Shown piece after piece: positions 24,555 to 35,277 of a stretch of 64,000 bases of DNA. The stretch is from Polyporus tsugae (taxonomy: Eukaryota; Basidiomycota; Agaricomycetes; Polyporales; Polyporaceae). The notes beneath the pieces are model-generated. The model was given only the letters and a program-made list of their open reading frames with translations, did not search any database and was not told the DNA's origin. Every line of letters starts with the position of its first letter. Position 1 is the stretch's first letter. The stretch is taken from the NCBI GenBank assembly GCA_024305745.1, contig JAHRBS010000003.1, positions 186,001-250,000 of the forward strand, given 5' to 3'. The translations under genes were made by a program, and so were the position numbers.

Positions 24555-24670
24555 AGAGCCCTGCGGGGACGGCGGCCTCGAGGAAGATCTTGCGTAGGAC
24601 CGCCCTGTCGATCTCGCGGCGCGTCTCTTCCACAGTCTCAGTGCTAGGCAAGTCCAGCTTGCCCACAGCC
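24555..24670 (-). pseudogene. TetX-like monooxygenase fragment, inverted (unit C)
   Basis: The minus strand reads GKLDLPSTETVEETRREIDR and VLRKIFLEAAVPAGL, matching GKVHLNLGS...RPEIDRTVLRKLLLDAVPP of the intact enzyme (residues about 90-135). Nothing else of the gene remains on either side. In units A, B and D the monooxygenase copy is on the + strand, so this scrap has been inverted as well as cut. Confidence 0.6.
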
Positions 24671-24699
24671 TCGCGCTCACCACCACCACAGTTTCTCCC

Positions 24700-24870
24700 A
24701 CCCTCTCTCGATTCTGACCGAGCTCGACGACGCCTAGATTCCTACGGTCTCTAGCTCAGTGGCCGAGCGATAGGAGAATGGACTAGTAATCTACCCGCCA
24801 CGGTCTCCGAGTGCCAGTGCACTGGCAACAAAAACTGCTTCGGTTTCTCCAAGTTGAACAACTCAGTGTC
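24700..24870 (+). repeat. tRNA-like dispersed repeat, second family (copy 2)
   Basis: TAGCTCAGTGGCCGAGCG matches a tRNA D-arm (box A) with a perfect GCTC/GAGC stem, followed by GGACTAGTAATC, an anticodon-arm-like tract with AGT in the loop, as in tRNA-Thr. The T-arm (GGTCTCCGAGTGCC) is imperfect and no acceptor stem closes, so it is not called as a functional tRNA. The copy at 21.28 kb is more degraded. Confidence 0.5.
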
Positions 24871-25009
24871 TAAATGGTGAGTGTCAGTGTTGCCGCCGTC
24901 TCATCTCTGGTGCTCCTGCCCCTGCCGATGTCCCCTTCGTAGCATCTACTTCTGAGAAGACTTCAGAACAGTCTTCGTCCAGCTTCGTCGTGCGAGACTC
25001 GGGCGGCCT

Positions 25010-25590
25010 TAAGATCTTGTGGACCGGGACGCCTTCTCTTACGTAGGCGTCCACTCGGGGCTCGCGGGTGCATCCGAATCGCATGATGTCGAGGCGAGAC
25101 CATTATCGCTACCACAGGTCCATCCTCACAGATGCGACGAGTCTTCCGCTTATCTAGTTCTTCCGCTTCGCCTCAGCCGGTATTATGCAGCGCACACCAC
25201 CACATTATCCCCTGCACGATTACGATGACCAGGAACCAGATGCGCATGCATACGGACCACTTCGACTTTGACTCTTCACTTCACCTTCGCCGGGCTCGAC
25301 CTCGCCTTCTCCACTGGCACATCCTGTTTTTTCATCCTCCTTCCCGACACTGGTTTTCCAGCATTCACACTGTCCCCATCATCCTCATTTCCCTGTCGAC
25401 GATTACGATTATCTACGACCATTAGTTTACGCAGCATGGCTCGCGTACGTCCGACATGGTCTGCCTTTCACGCCACTATATGCGCATGCATTCTTTGATT
25501 GTAGACTCGCGCGCTCCCTTCCATGCATGTTCGTTCGCGTATGACGACATCGCACCTTCGGTTCTTACGCCGTACGATCATTCCTGCCGT
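25010..25590 (+). pseudogene. Remnant of unidentified gene (unit D copy)
   Basis: LVDRDAFSYVGVHSG and the following bases match the remnant at 2035-2340, including CATGATGTCGAGGCGAGACC and CACGATTACGATGACCAGGA. The frame is broken and the ATG region is altered. This is the left edge of unit D. Confidence 0.4.
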
Positions 25591-25855
25591 CCGAGCTCGG
25601 AATTGAAGCACATCCCGTAGATTGTCGATGGCGCCCCTTCAACGTGTACCACGCATGTCCCGCACGTAAAATCGAGCTCTGATGAAGATGTGCATCTGGC
25701 GTCTGCCGGAGTGGTGACTAGTCAGGCATAACGAAACCTACTGGTGTGATTGACTGTCCGTCGCACCCCAAATATCTGACTTCCCTGGATACAACAGAGG
25801 TCGAGGCGTCAGCGACAACGCGAATCCATGCGCGGGAGGATGTAAGATATACCCA

Positions 25856-26782
25856 CTATTCTCCCTCTGCGCAACATCTGTACGAAGCCGCCTCGACGCA
25901 TCAAACCGTGCTATCGGACTCGACCGCGTGCTGCTCCAGTGCCGCCTTGCTGCCTATGTAGAAGTGCACGTCCGAATTCTCCAGTTGAGGCGCGGCGGCC
26001 CCTCGGCGGAGTTCCGTGTCCTAGGCAGTCGCATGCTTGAAGAACATGATCCTCCGCCGAACGTCACCCACAGCGACGGCTTTTAGCCGGGACGCCGCCA
26101 TCAGCGACATGAGCATCTGCAGTGCAAGGAAAAACGACATATGGGTGGAGTATCACAGGGAAAGAGAGTCTCGGCCCATCGCGGGAGGGGAGGGAGTCAT
26201 GGAACGTACCCGCTGAATCATGATCGTGGACCACCCAGACGGCCTTCGCTAAAGACCCAGCGAGAAAGAAGTCCTGCGCGATGTGGATGACATGAAGGAC
26301 AGGCACTGGAGGAGCTCCGATGGGACAGTATAGGTCATACAGATGCTCGTGCGGCGGATGGTGAGCTCGCGAAGCGTAGGGAAACGCAGGGCGTCGGAGA
26401 GCAGCTCAGGTCGAAGAGGCGCACTGAAAGCGTCTAGACGGTGGGGGTGACAGCCTTTCAAGATGTGCAGGATGGCGGCGGGGGAGTACTTGCGTCAGGG
26501 GGTGTTGACGTGCGCAAGCGACGCACTCCCTGAACCGCTGGTCGCGGCGGTCGGTCAAGTACCTATAGATGGCGGAGTCAGCGATCCTCGAGGTCAATCT
26601 CGTCGAGCTGAGACGAAAGGACTCATGATTAGCAGGATTCATACAATGCCATATACTAGAGATTGTACCGACGACGGGAGGTGTCGGGAATTCGTCTGGA
26701 GGCTGGCAGGGGGACTCCCGGAGCGATCAGCGGGTTCGGAAGCCGTCGTCTGTGCATACTTCTTGTTTGAACACCTCTCCAT
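25856..26782 (-). pseudogene. F-box-like protein, broken copy (unit D)
   Basis: The minus strand starts near 26782 in a changed N-terminus (MERCSNKK). It keeps partial matches such as RRYNL, RIADSAIYRYLTDR and, at the end, the CCAEGE-stop at 25856-25858. Large internal deletions remove about a fifth of the gene, and several frame changes occur. It is the most decayed of the five F-box-like copies. Confidence 0.65.
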
Positions 26783-27149
26783 AGCAAGAGATCGGCCACG
26801 TACTTGGAAAAGAAAGTCTTCGTCACGCAAAGTGATTGTCCAGCAAGAGTGAGAGCGAGCGAGATCGCCTGTAAGTAGCCTGCAGCGCCACCCTCCCACG
26901 TGGTGGCTGTGTTCCCACGCGCAGGGCGACGAGCTTTTTTTCTTTCTCGTGCAAATTGTGTATAACCTCTACGTCTTGCTGACCATTTGAACTTGAACTT
27001 ACATCGAACACCGTCAAACCACCCATTTATTGTTGTGGTTATCCCCAACAAAGAGGTGACTTGGATCCTGTGGAGAAGACTCGGAGACAGTGAAGATGCC
27101 AGCCCTCTGCGTCGACCACTTGGTAGTGAGCCCAGCCAACGCGTATGTT

Positions 27150-27315
27150 TTGCGGTCTCAACGACTTTTGTGAGCTCACATATGCGGAAGCTGATCCAAC
27201 TCTAGCCGGTTTCGAGATCGCTCCAGAACCAGTGACTCGACAGTCATTCGGCGCAAATGACCCACGCAGCCTCCGGAGGCTGGAATAAGCTTCGGGACGG
27301 ACAGATCCCGAACTT
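27150..27315 (-). repeat. tRNA-like dispersed repeat (copy 3)
   Basis: CGACTTTTGTGAGCTCA and TTTCGAGATCGCTCCAGAAC correspond to 4.48-4.56 kb. It again lies between the F-box-like relic and the type II copy. Confidence 0.4.
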
Positions 27316-27394
27316 GAACTCGCTGGTATGTTTTTTTTGGGCTTCGAGGAGCAGGTGACTCATTCGAACATCGCTACAGGAATATATAGAGCTC

Positions 27395-28935
27395 ATGTGC
27401 GACCAATCGGGTTCATTGTCAGCCTCCTCCCCTACCCTGTGTCCGCTGGTGTGTAGTCGTCCGATGACTCCATCGCTTCTATGCTAATGTGTAGATTTCC
27501 AGGGTTCTCCGCCATGCGGGTGTTCGCGTTGGCGGGGGGAAATTAGATCCCCACCTTGATAGTGCTCGTTCTAGCTATCGTCCCCGTCCCTATTAACTTG
27601 GTGAGCTATCTATGTCCAATATACGCTGGACACTTCATTCACGAACACCCTATCCTCTGGAAAGATCGCGTACCATTTCTGGATCGACGCCGCGACCATA
27701 CCGCTGCTTAGGTGCATACATGTAGACCGTACTCCGATTCCCCTCGGAAAAGAGTGAGTTCCTCGCTCAACTGATGCTCCATTCATAAGTTGATAGTCTC
27801 GTAGTGGTATGCATACTTCAATGGATAAATTCGTGAAGAGCCCCCGTTGACAGACTCCCGCTTGCATCGCAGAGGTGATCATCACGCGAAGATGTCTAAT
27901 CGCCGCCGACGTCCTCATTATCGCGACATGGGCGACCTTGCACCGACGGGCTGATCTCCGCCGGAAAGGTCATAGAACGACGCTTGCAGACGTGCTACTC
28001 CGCGATGGTGAGCCTGATCAACACGCGTGTTCTCATAGCCTGCTTACCGGTCGGCCACTCACAGGGACGACGTACTTCTTGTACGCCATGTTGTTCTTTT
28101 TATGCCTGCCTGTGCCTGTCGAGGCTGACGTTACAGCGCCTTGCAAAACGATAGCTCGCGCTCCACAACCTTGCTCAGGAAACTTCGAGGCCCAACGCCC
28201 CAATTTAGGCAGGAGGCCCCACCGTGCTCCACCGCGCTCTCGGGCCCGCTCTCCGTTTATCATACATAGACGTGTCCACCATAGGTACGGATATTCATGT
28301 GCTCTACCACCGAGCTTCCACTGTACAACCCTGAGAAGTTCGCCTAGCAGTTTCTCGTCCTCAAAGGGGGTCGTTAAAGTGAAAATGTCGTATACTCGAG
28401 TACACGCTGGTGCGCCTATGGGTGTCGGTCCTGGAAAATTCTTGAGGAAGAGGGTGGAGCGCGAGCTATCGTTTTGCAAGGCGCTGTATCTCTCGATAGC
28501 GGACTGCTCTTCCTGAACGCGCTGATGCTGATCTTCACACTGGAGAACTTAAGCGGCACTGCCCTCTGTACCCAGCGTGTTTCGACGGAGGCTAACTGTG
28601 CTCCGATCTCAAGGTGGATACCCTATACGGCATGAACTCGAGCGACGTCGTCGTCATGTTCACTCAATCGTGCGTTCTCTCCGCCTTATCTCCCCCTCCT
28701 CATGAGCATGATCACGGTCGTCAGGATGAGCGCGGTACTGCTTCATCGCTTCCTCCTCCATCTCCAGTCGGCGAACCGCAGAACCCTTGCGGTCAGCTCG
28801 GAGGGTTCGGAAGAGGAGGAGGACCGTTGCACATATGCCTCTATGAAATTCGGCAGAGCGGATGTGTCCCAGGGATCGACACTTGCCTCAGAAGTCCGCT
28901 TTGGGCGCGTGCGCCGTGAAGGCCGCGTAAGTTAA
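27395..28935 (+). pseudogene. DUF6533 type II, 5'-truncated copy carrying a transposon (unit D)
   Basis: Homology to the unit A gene begins about 27395 (equivalent of 6.09 kb). The exon FSAMRVFALAGGN is followed by an in-frame stop (AAT TAG) where unit A has AACTGG. Later exons follow: AADVLIIATWATLHRRADLR, LADVLLRDG and MSAVLLHRFLLHLQSANRRT, with a tail whose frame is shifted at its end, stopping at 28935. A 353-bp inverted-repeat element sits in the intron after LLRDG. Both the missing N-terminal exons and the stop make it a pseudogene. Confidence 0.75.
28134..28486. mobile_element. MITE-like element with 32-bp perfect TIRs and TA target duplication
   Basis: The left end (28134-28165) and right end (28455-28486) are perfect inverted repeats of 32 bases, beginning CAGCGCCTTGCAAAACG. 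Weaker complementarity extends about 20 bases further inward. TA flanks both ends (28132-28133 and 28487-28488), while the empty sites in units A and B show a single GTTATC. This is the hallmark of Tc1/mariner-type insertion. The 353 bases contain no transposase frame, so it is non-autonomous. It lies in an intron and leaves the acceptor (CGATAG) in place. Confidence 0.9.
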
Positions 28936-29755
28936 GCCAAGGGTGCTTCGGGAGTGGAGAGCCCGAGATGAACGTGAATAACATCATGCCGACTACTCTT
29001 TGGACGAAGATCATGGATCATGATGTCTGTGGGATTCTAGGGTCGATTTTCAACCACAGCTCGAGGCGTATTGTCTTCTGCGCTAGTTGCCGACGATAGC
29101 GTGTCAGTTCCTACCCTGCCTCGTGTGTCGTCCTACTACCTTAGGTACTCAAGCATTCACGGTGGGCTGATGGGAGAGGCCGCAGTTTGAGTTCGAGATC
29201 GGAAGTTCCCATGTTTCTCGAATGTACCTACTCGGTGGCTTGTTCGGCGGAGCCTTTTTCACCCGCTTGGATGGCTGACTTTCGCATCTGAGTCCCTCTT
29301 CTCACAGCCAAATAGCCAGATAAGCCAGGACGCGATGCGCTGTCGTTTTTCACGGCCTGAGGGGCGCTGTAATCGTATCCAAGTGTCCGTGGTGAGAGCC
29401 TATTAGTCGGATGATATTCCATTTGGCAGGTCGAATATTCTGCAGCTAGAAGGCCATCAAATAGCCCCTCATAACTCCGAGATACCTTCCACGGCCGTAC
29501 CAACTTCGCATCAAGTGACCATAAGCAGCAAATCAAGCACATGAGCCATCAATATCTGTCAAGGTGAGGCTCTTCTATGTCACTGGCGATTCATGCCGAG
29601 GTTGATGCTTTCAAGGACAGCCTGATTGGTAGTGATCTACGGCAGGTGACAGTTATCTTCGGACTATGACGCACAGTGCCTTGCAAACCCACCCTGAGCT
29701 TATAGTCATCAACGCTAACCCTCGCCACTCACACCCTACCTCCTTCCTTTCCATC
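28936..29755. repeat. Spacer between type II and type I copies (unit D)
   Basis: This is the conserved spacer with GAGGTTGATGCTTT and GGTGACAGTTATCTTCGGACT. About 29.25-29.45 kb differs from the other units and shows no gene. Confidence 0.4.
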
Positions 29756-29758
29756 GCT

Positions 29759-31479
29759 ATGGACCCTTCAGATGCTGCTGCAGCAGAGCTCACCGCGGAA
29801 TACAATTCCATGTACGTATATTCTACCGCGTCCAAGAGGGAATCAAAGCCTGATGTGCGCTTTCTAGCTTTATCAACAATCACTGTGCCAACGCTGCCGC
29901 TGGTACGCTATCAAACCCGCTGGAAGAACTCCCGATACTTTTCCTAATGCGTTTTGGCGGTGTGGATACATGGCAGTGGTCTTCATCTACGAGTATTTCA
30001 CCACCATCGGCGACGAGGCCAAGTACTTTTGGAACCGCAAATTGACGGGAGCTAGCGCACTGTTCTTCCTGAATCGATATGTGCTTCTCCTTGGGTACAC
30101 GCTCTCGTTTGCGGGTTATGCATCCATGTCGGATCAGGTACATACATCGTTGCACTGCGCGTTATCTCACCTCACACAACCGTGGTACTAATCCAACTTG
30201 GCAGAGGTTTGCGGTCGGGCCACCATCGTGTAGCTACGCATTGCTGATCGCTTCGCCGCAGCTGTGCTCGGATGACAAAGTTCTATTTCGTCTACCGTCT
30301 CTTGAAGTACATCTTTTGGGCAGGTGGGGGTCCCGCTTCACATCGAAAATGTGTTGTATTGATTCCGGACAAAGCCTTCGCCGGTTCTCGCGCATTCGCC
30401 TTGACACGCCGAAACTGGATCATGCTGTTGCTCGTCTGTGGTCTCTCGCTTGTGCCTGTGGTTGTCAATCTAGTAAGTCGTCCCTTGCGTAGACAAATCA
30501 CCTTCACCAATGTGCTTGCGCCTCGCAGGTCCCTGTACACTATGGCGTCACCGGAGAAAACGTACCCTTAATCGGATGCACCGCGGATGACTTTACACCT
30601 CTGGATGTGGGCAAGCGGTCAGTAACGCAGACACTCAGCATCGAAGCATGGAAGTCCTGACGCTCAACTTGATCGTAGGTGTACGTGATAACGAATATTC
30701 TTTGTGCGGTGCTTCACAGTCAACTGAGCTATGCGCGCAGTGGTTATTGCATCTCGCGCAAGCATCATTGTGGCAGACAGTCTCCTTATCCTCATCACCT
30801 GGCTTTCCCTGTTCCGGAAGGGCGCGTTCCGTTTGACGTTTGGTACAGCTACGTTTGCCGACGTGCTCCTGCGTGACGGTAAGTGTGTTCCGCGACAGTT
30901 TAAGAGCCTCGCTGATCTCATGCTTTCCCCCAAGGAACTATCTATTTCGTGTTCGGCATTCCATTGCATGTCCTACTCCTGTGCCTCCCATTGAATCCTT
31001 CCGATCTTAGTGTCCTGGTGGTTCTCAACACTCTGCACCTTGCTTTCACGCTCGCATCTGTCAGTGACTTCTTCAGGAGGCTGCTTGCATGTGCTGACCT
31101 CCAAACATCGTAGTTTCATGTCGTAGCGCTACAGAACGTCAGCGACATCGGCCTTTTCACCGACCCGTAAGTCTCTTGTGACCGACTGCAGTCTGATATG
31201 CACTCACAACACCATTGCAGCATCACTGCAATCCTCGTTCAGCGTTTCCTGTTCCACCTGCAGTCAGCAAATCGTCAAGCCCTCGACATGCACTCGTCTC
31301 GGGTGGGAGGCGCCATCACCCAGCAGTCAACCTCGCTCGTCTTCGCTCGAGTTATTGGATCCCTAGGCGCATCCATCCCGCCCGAGAACTTTTTAGGGAC
31401 GCCTGAAGATGACGTATTCGAGGATGAGCAGGAAGGCGGGATGGGTTCCACGTTCGCCGAGTCGGAGAAGGCTCCCTGA
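29759..31479 (+). CDS. DUF6533 multi-pass membrane protein, type I (unit D)
   Basis: Start MDPSDAAAAELTAEYNS. The core reads VVFIYEYFTTIGDEAKYFWN and TGASALFFLNRYVLLLGYTL. Following exons give KYIFWA joined to AFAGSRAFALTRRNW, VCGLSLVPVVVNL, VPVHYGVTGENVPLIGC, ADDFTPLDVGKR, VVIASRASIIVADSLLILIT, FADVLLRDG, TIYFVFGIPLHVLLLCLPL, VLVVLNTLHLAFTLAS, QNVSDIGLFTDP, ILVQRFLFHLQSANRQALDM and a tail ending SEKAP at TGA 31477-31479. Splice sites are GT-AG throughout, and the frame is open in every checked exon. The gene looks intact. Confidence 0.75.
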
Positions 31480-32140
31480 ATAGATCCGGACTGCTCGTAG
31501 TAAAATGGCGGCTCACATGCCGCTGTTTCTCTGGTGTGTGGTCTGGGGTGGAGTTTCAAGTAATCCTCCCTGGAGTCACCGTTGTGAAGGTATTGGTCCC
31601 TACGAGCCCGAGGTTAGACAACAGAATCGGACCCGAAGCATGCGCAGGCACCGTACAGCTTGAGTAATACAACGCACTCTGTCCGCCGCCGTCTTGTACA
31701 ACTATTATTGTATAACCACTCGCTTGACTTATATGGTCAGCCAGTCATTTCTAAGTAGTTTCTGTGGGAAATACTTGACCGAGCGCGATAGTATGACGAA
31801 CAATATGCATGTTCGGAGGCACACAGTGAGCGCCTACGGTATGTTGGCTCCCGCCACCACCTCATTCCAGCTCTGGCCACGCTGGGAACAACACGCTGCG
31901 GTCAATGATGCATGATGATCTACCCGTGTGCAACAGGGCGGAGATAGTGCCGACGGCGTCCTGATCCCGCCCAAAGTTCAAACTGCTCGACAGAATTGTG
32001 AATCGCAGGCGACACTAGGACCAAGGCTCATATATAGGAGGGTCGATTGCCATCGTCGGGCAACCAGCAATCTCCAATCATAACCCGGTAAGCAATCGTC
32101 TCTTGCCGCAACTCCAACCTTGTCCAACATTATAGCCGAT
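31480..32140. repeat. Intergenic block with monooxygenase promoter (unit D)
   Basis: This is shortened relative to units A and B. It holds TATATAG (32031-32037), GATTGCCATCGTCGGGCAA and a 5'-UTR intron before the ATG at 32150. Confidence 0.45.
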
Positions 32141-32149
32141 CTCGCAACC

Positions 32150-33346
32150 ATGTCCTCCACTGCTTACCCTCGCATCGTCATAATTGGCGGTGGCCTTGCC
32201 CTCCTCTTGACCCTCCATCGCGCGCGCGGCGTCCCAGCGACACTCTACGAACGCGATGCTGGATTCAACGCTTGCTCCCTTCTCGGAGGTACTCTCGACC
32301 TTGGATGGAAGAGCGGACGGCGCGCGCTGCACGAAAACGGCCTTCATGACGAGTTCAAGAAGAAGTAAGGCGACGAGATGAGGATCTGCGACGGCGTCGG
32401 TAAGCTCCACCTCAAGCTCAGCAGCAAGGGCGGAGGTGGCCGCCCGTCGCGTGGTCCGGAGGACGTCCGCCCTGAGATCGACCACGCTGACGTCCGCAAG
32501 CTCCTCCTCGACGCCGTATCCCCCAGTCTCCTCCAGTGGGGCCACACCATACTCCGCGCGCGCTGTCGGCAACGACCAGCACGAGGTCACCGGCTTCACT
32601 ACCACCTGCGACTTCCTCGTCGGCGCGGACGGTGCGAACCCGCTTGTCCGCCCCCTCGTTTCCCCCGTCCCCCGGTATACCTCGGCATCAACGGCGCGGA
32701 GATCTCGCTCGCGCCTGAGACCACGAAGCTCCCTGAGCTCGCAGAGACGATCGCGAACGTCGGCGAAGGCGTGATGATGGCGATGCAGGATTCTCACTTA
32801 CTGTGCCACGCGCAGGTCAACGGGGACGGCCGTATCCGCACATATGCCTGGGTCCGCGAGGCTGAGCCCCGGACGCCCCCCTCCGATCCCGCCGAAGCGA
32901 AAGCCGTCCTGAAGGCGTACTTCGCCGGCTGGCCTGAGTGGATCTCATCGACTAATGCGACGAGAGCGCGATCTATTCGCGCGCTCTGTGGACCCTCCCC
33001 GTTAGCCCACAATCACTTGACACACGCCCCCGGCGTCACGCTCATTGGCGACGCGGCGCACCTCATGAGCCCGTTTGCAGGCGCGGGCGCGAACCTCGCG
33101 TTGCTCGATGGGCTCGAGCTCAGCCTTGCGCTCGCAGGCCTGCAGGAGAAGCTCGGAGATGCCGCCGCCGCCGCTGCGGCCGTCGTGGCGTTCGAGGACA
33201 ATATGTGCGCGATGGCAGGCCGGGTGGCGGACAAGGCGAATGGGCACTTGGCGGTGTGCGTCGGGCCCGACGCGCCGCGGGCAATGATCAAGCGGTTGGG
33301 CGAACTCAGGGCTGATACCAGGACGACCGGGGGGGTGGGGGGGTGA
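32150..33346 (+). pseudogene. TetX-like FAD monooxygenase, broken copy (unit D)
   Basis: Start MSSTAYPRIVIIGGG, but three residues of the GGGLGG loop are deleted. An in-frame TAA (32366-32368) follows EFKKK. Single-base losses near 32550 and deletions near 32945 change frame again. Still readable are RPEIDHADVRKLLLDAV, ETTKLPELAETIANVGEGVM, GVTLIGDAAHLMSPFAGAGA and the tail FEDNMCAMAGRVADKANGHL. The break pattern differs from units A and B, so the copies decayed independently. Confidence 0.85.
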
Positions 33347-33954
33347 GCGAACTTCCGCTTCATTTCTATGGTGTGTATCGGATCTGAGGCGAGGTTGGGT
33401 GGGGATGGCTTTAGCGGGCCGCCTCAGATCTTGTAGGTACCAGTCATCATTGCATCCTAGTCTTATGCTCGAGTGAATCTATTCAAGTTTTCAACAATGT
33501 ATTGCGTTGAACTTATCACAGAGGGTGGCCTTGCAACGAAGGAAGAAATTGGGTAGCAGGGTGGAAGCCGCAGACGGCGCGGTCGACAGGCGGGAAGAGA
33601 CAATGCGATCGAGAGTTGTGGCACGCAGTCGTTAGGACTCGACGTTGATCAGGGGGCACACTCGGTGGGAGACTTTCGACATGACCGACGAGAAGTTGAC
33701 TCGGCGCGCCCTTGACCCCGGACCACCGACGACCGAGCGCTGGAGAACGTCGATGAAGATTGGCCTCCTCAACGTTCAAGAGGCACATATTACCGAGGAA
33801 AAACAAGTGCACAAGTGTACAGTAAGAATGGCTCATTTGAGATTCTTTCCAACTCCTGCATACAAGAATTTCTGAGCGGAAGCAAAGTCTGTCCACTTAG
33901 TACCCAGGGCGAGCGGTCGCCGCGCGCACGACGGACGTCTGGGTGTCACGGTGT

Positions 33955-34175
33955 TTGTAGCCTCAGATTTTGATCCCATCTCGCCCGTCTGCTCGTCCTT
34001 GACCTGTCGCCTTCAGATGCTGCCAAGAAATCGTTGGGAGGGATGGAAGCTCCAGCTTCCGAGGGATCTGGTCACTAGATCGAAGGCAAACGAGCTGGAC
34101 TGGTGGACGCCGCCCCCCGAGACTTTGAGGCTAGTTCGAGGGCTTGACGGTTTGCAGACTGCAGGTAGCAGGTAG
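33955..34175 (-). pseudogene. Highly decayed DUF6533 3' end
   Basis: On the minus strand the tract CCTGCAGTCTGCAAACCGTC and its flanks parallel the last type I exon (LQSANRRAL), and the following bases keep the spacing of the DQVIGSLGASIPPED region with no open frame. It is the oldest-looking DUF6533 trace in the window and lies just left of the PAC1 gene. Confidence 0.45.
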
Positions 34176-35270
34176 ACAACTTGAAAATGGTGCGGTGCTG
34201 GAACCGCCGTGGGAGGGGGGGGGTTAAAACTAGAACGTACACGTCAGGTTTCTGAGTCTCCGCTCGAACGCCGTATTTGGACTTACATACTTGTTGTCCT
34301 CCGTGGTGCTATGCAGCTGCAGAAGCGGTGGTTCACGAACCTTCACTGGACAATACGAGTCCTTCTGGCGTCACAGTATCGGTTCCCGATTTCATGCGAG
34401 GGAAGACTTTCAAGTACGCTCCTTGGTATGACGGGGGGCGTCACGCAAGGTATCCCGATCCACAGTCAAGCGATTGGACGGCCTTTGCGAGGAAATTTGG
34501 AAGATGGGCAACAGCTAGCTAAATGACAAGCATCGTAAACATACCTTGCTGAATCTAAGAATTCCCAAACTTATGGTACCCATAATCATGCATATGGCGA
34601 AATGCTTACCGCGAGACACTGACCATATCCCGTCACTACTGCCCGTTCCACAACGCTCGGAGCTCCCTTTGCACCGCGGCACACACTTGATCGTGTAGGC
34701 ATACGTGTTCCAGCGCGTTGCGACAGAGATTCTTACAGTGGCCACATTTTGCACATTGGGCCGCTGTGGATGCGGTTTGATCCACGGAGGGGGAGTACCG
34801 TACCGGCCACCAACTATCCGGTGGAATAAAATAGGTATCGACAGCGGAATCGGGCACAACCTCGTAAAAGATCTACTTCAGAAACCCAACCTAGCGCGTT
34901 GGGGAGCCGGGATAGTGTGAGTATCGCTTTTGCCGGAACTGGTGTAGCCAGAGTCCTTCTAAATCGCACACGTAGCAAGTTTTCCCCAGTCAAAGGCTTG
35001 TCGCGGACAATGCAAAGTGAACAGCAAAGTAACCTCAAGGTGGGCCCAGCGTAGATTAGTATGATAAGCCCAGGTGCAGATGGTACGAGCTCCGACAGGT
35101 GGTGGTAAGTAGAAACGTTGCAGTCGGTGCTGCCACTGCCAGTGTGCACGGACCGCCGATGCGGCGGCCCGATATATCCGGCCTGGTACGAGGTTGCATC
35201 TTCCAACGTTGGCTGCAAACCTGTTTGTATCATACCAACACCCTACCGACACGTCTCCCTATCCCCGGCT
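34176..35270. other. Intergenic region, no gene assigned
   Basis: A + strand frame at 34277-34522 reads VPDFMRGKTFKYAPWYDGGR and DWTAFARKFGRWATAS, which looks protein-like but matches nothing I know. A minus-strand frame at 34857-34636 has a cysteine cluster (CAKCGHCKNLC). Neither can be extended into a gene. The right end presumably holds the PAC1 promoter. Confidence 0.3.
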
Positions 35271-35277
35271 GTCTGCT

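Noticed and set aside
24735..24830. tRNA-Thr(AGT)-like gene
   Set aside because: The D-arm and anticodon arm fit, but the T-arm is imperfect and no acceptor stem closes. A degenerate copy lies at 21.3 kb. It is better viewed as a tRNA-derived repeat.
32378..33346. 322-codon frame taken as an intact short monooxygenase
   Set aside because: It starts after the nonsense codon, lacks the FAD-binding N-terminus, and contains shifted segments (PARGHRLHYHLRLPRRRG), so it is part of a pseudogene.
34636..34857. Cysteine cluster (CAKCGHCKNLC) as a MYND-type zinc finger
   Set aside because: The spacing between the Cys and His residues does not fit the motif, and the frame cannot be joined to any exon.
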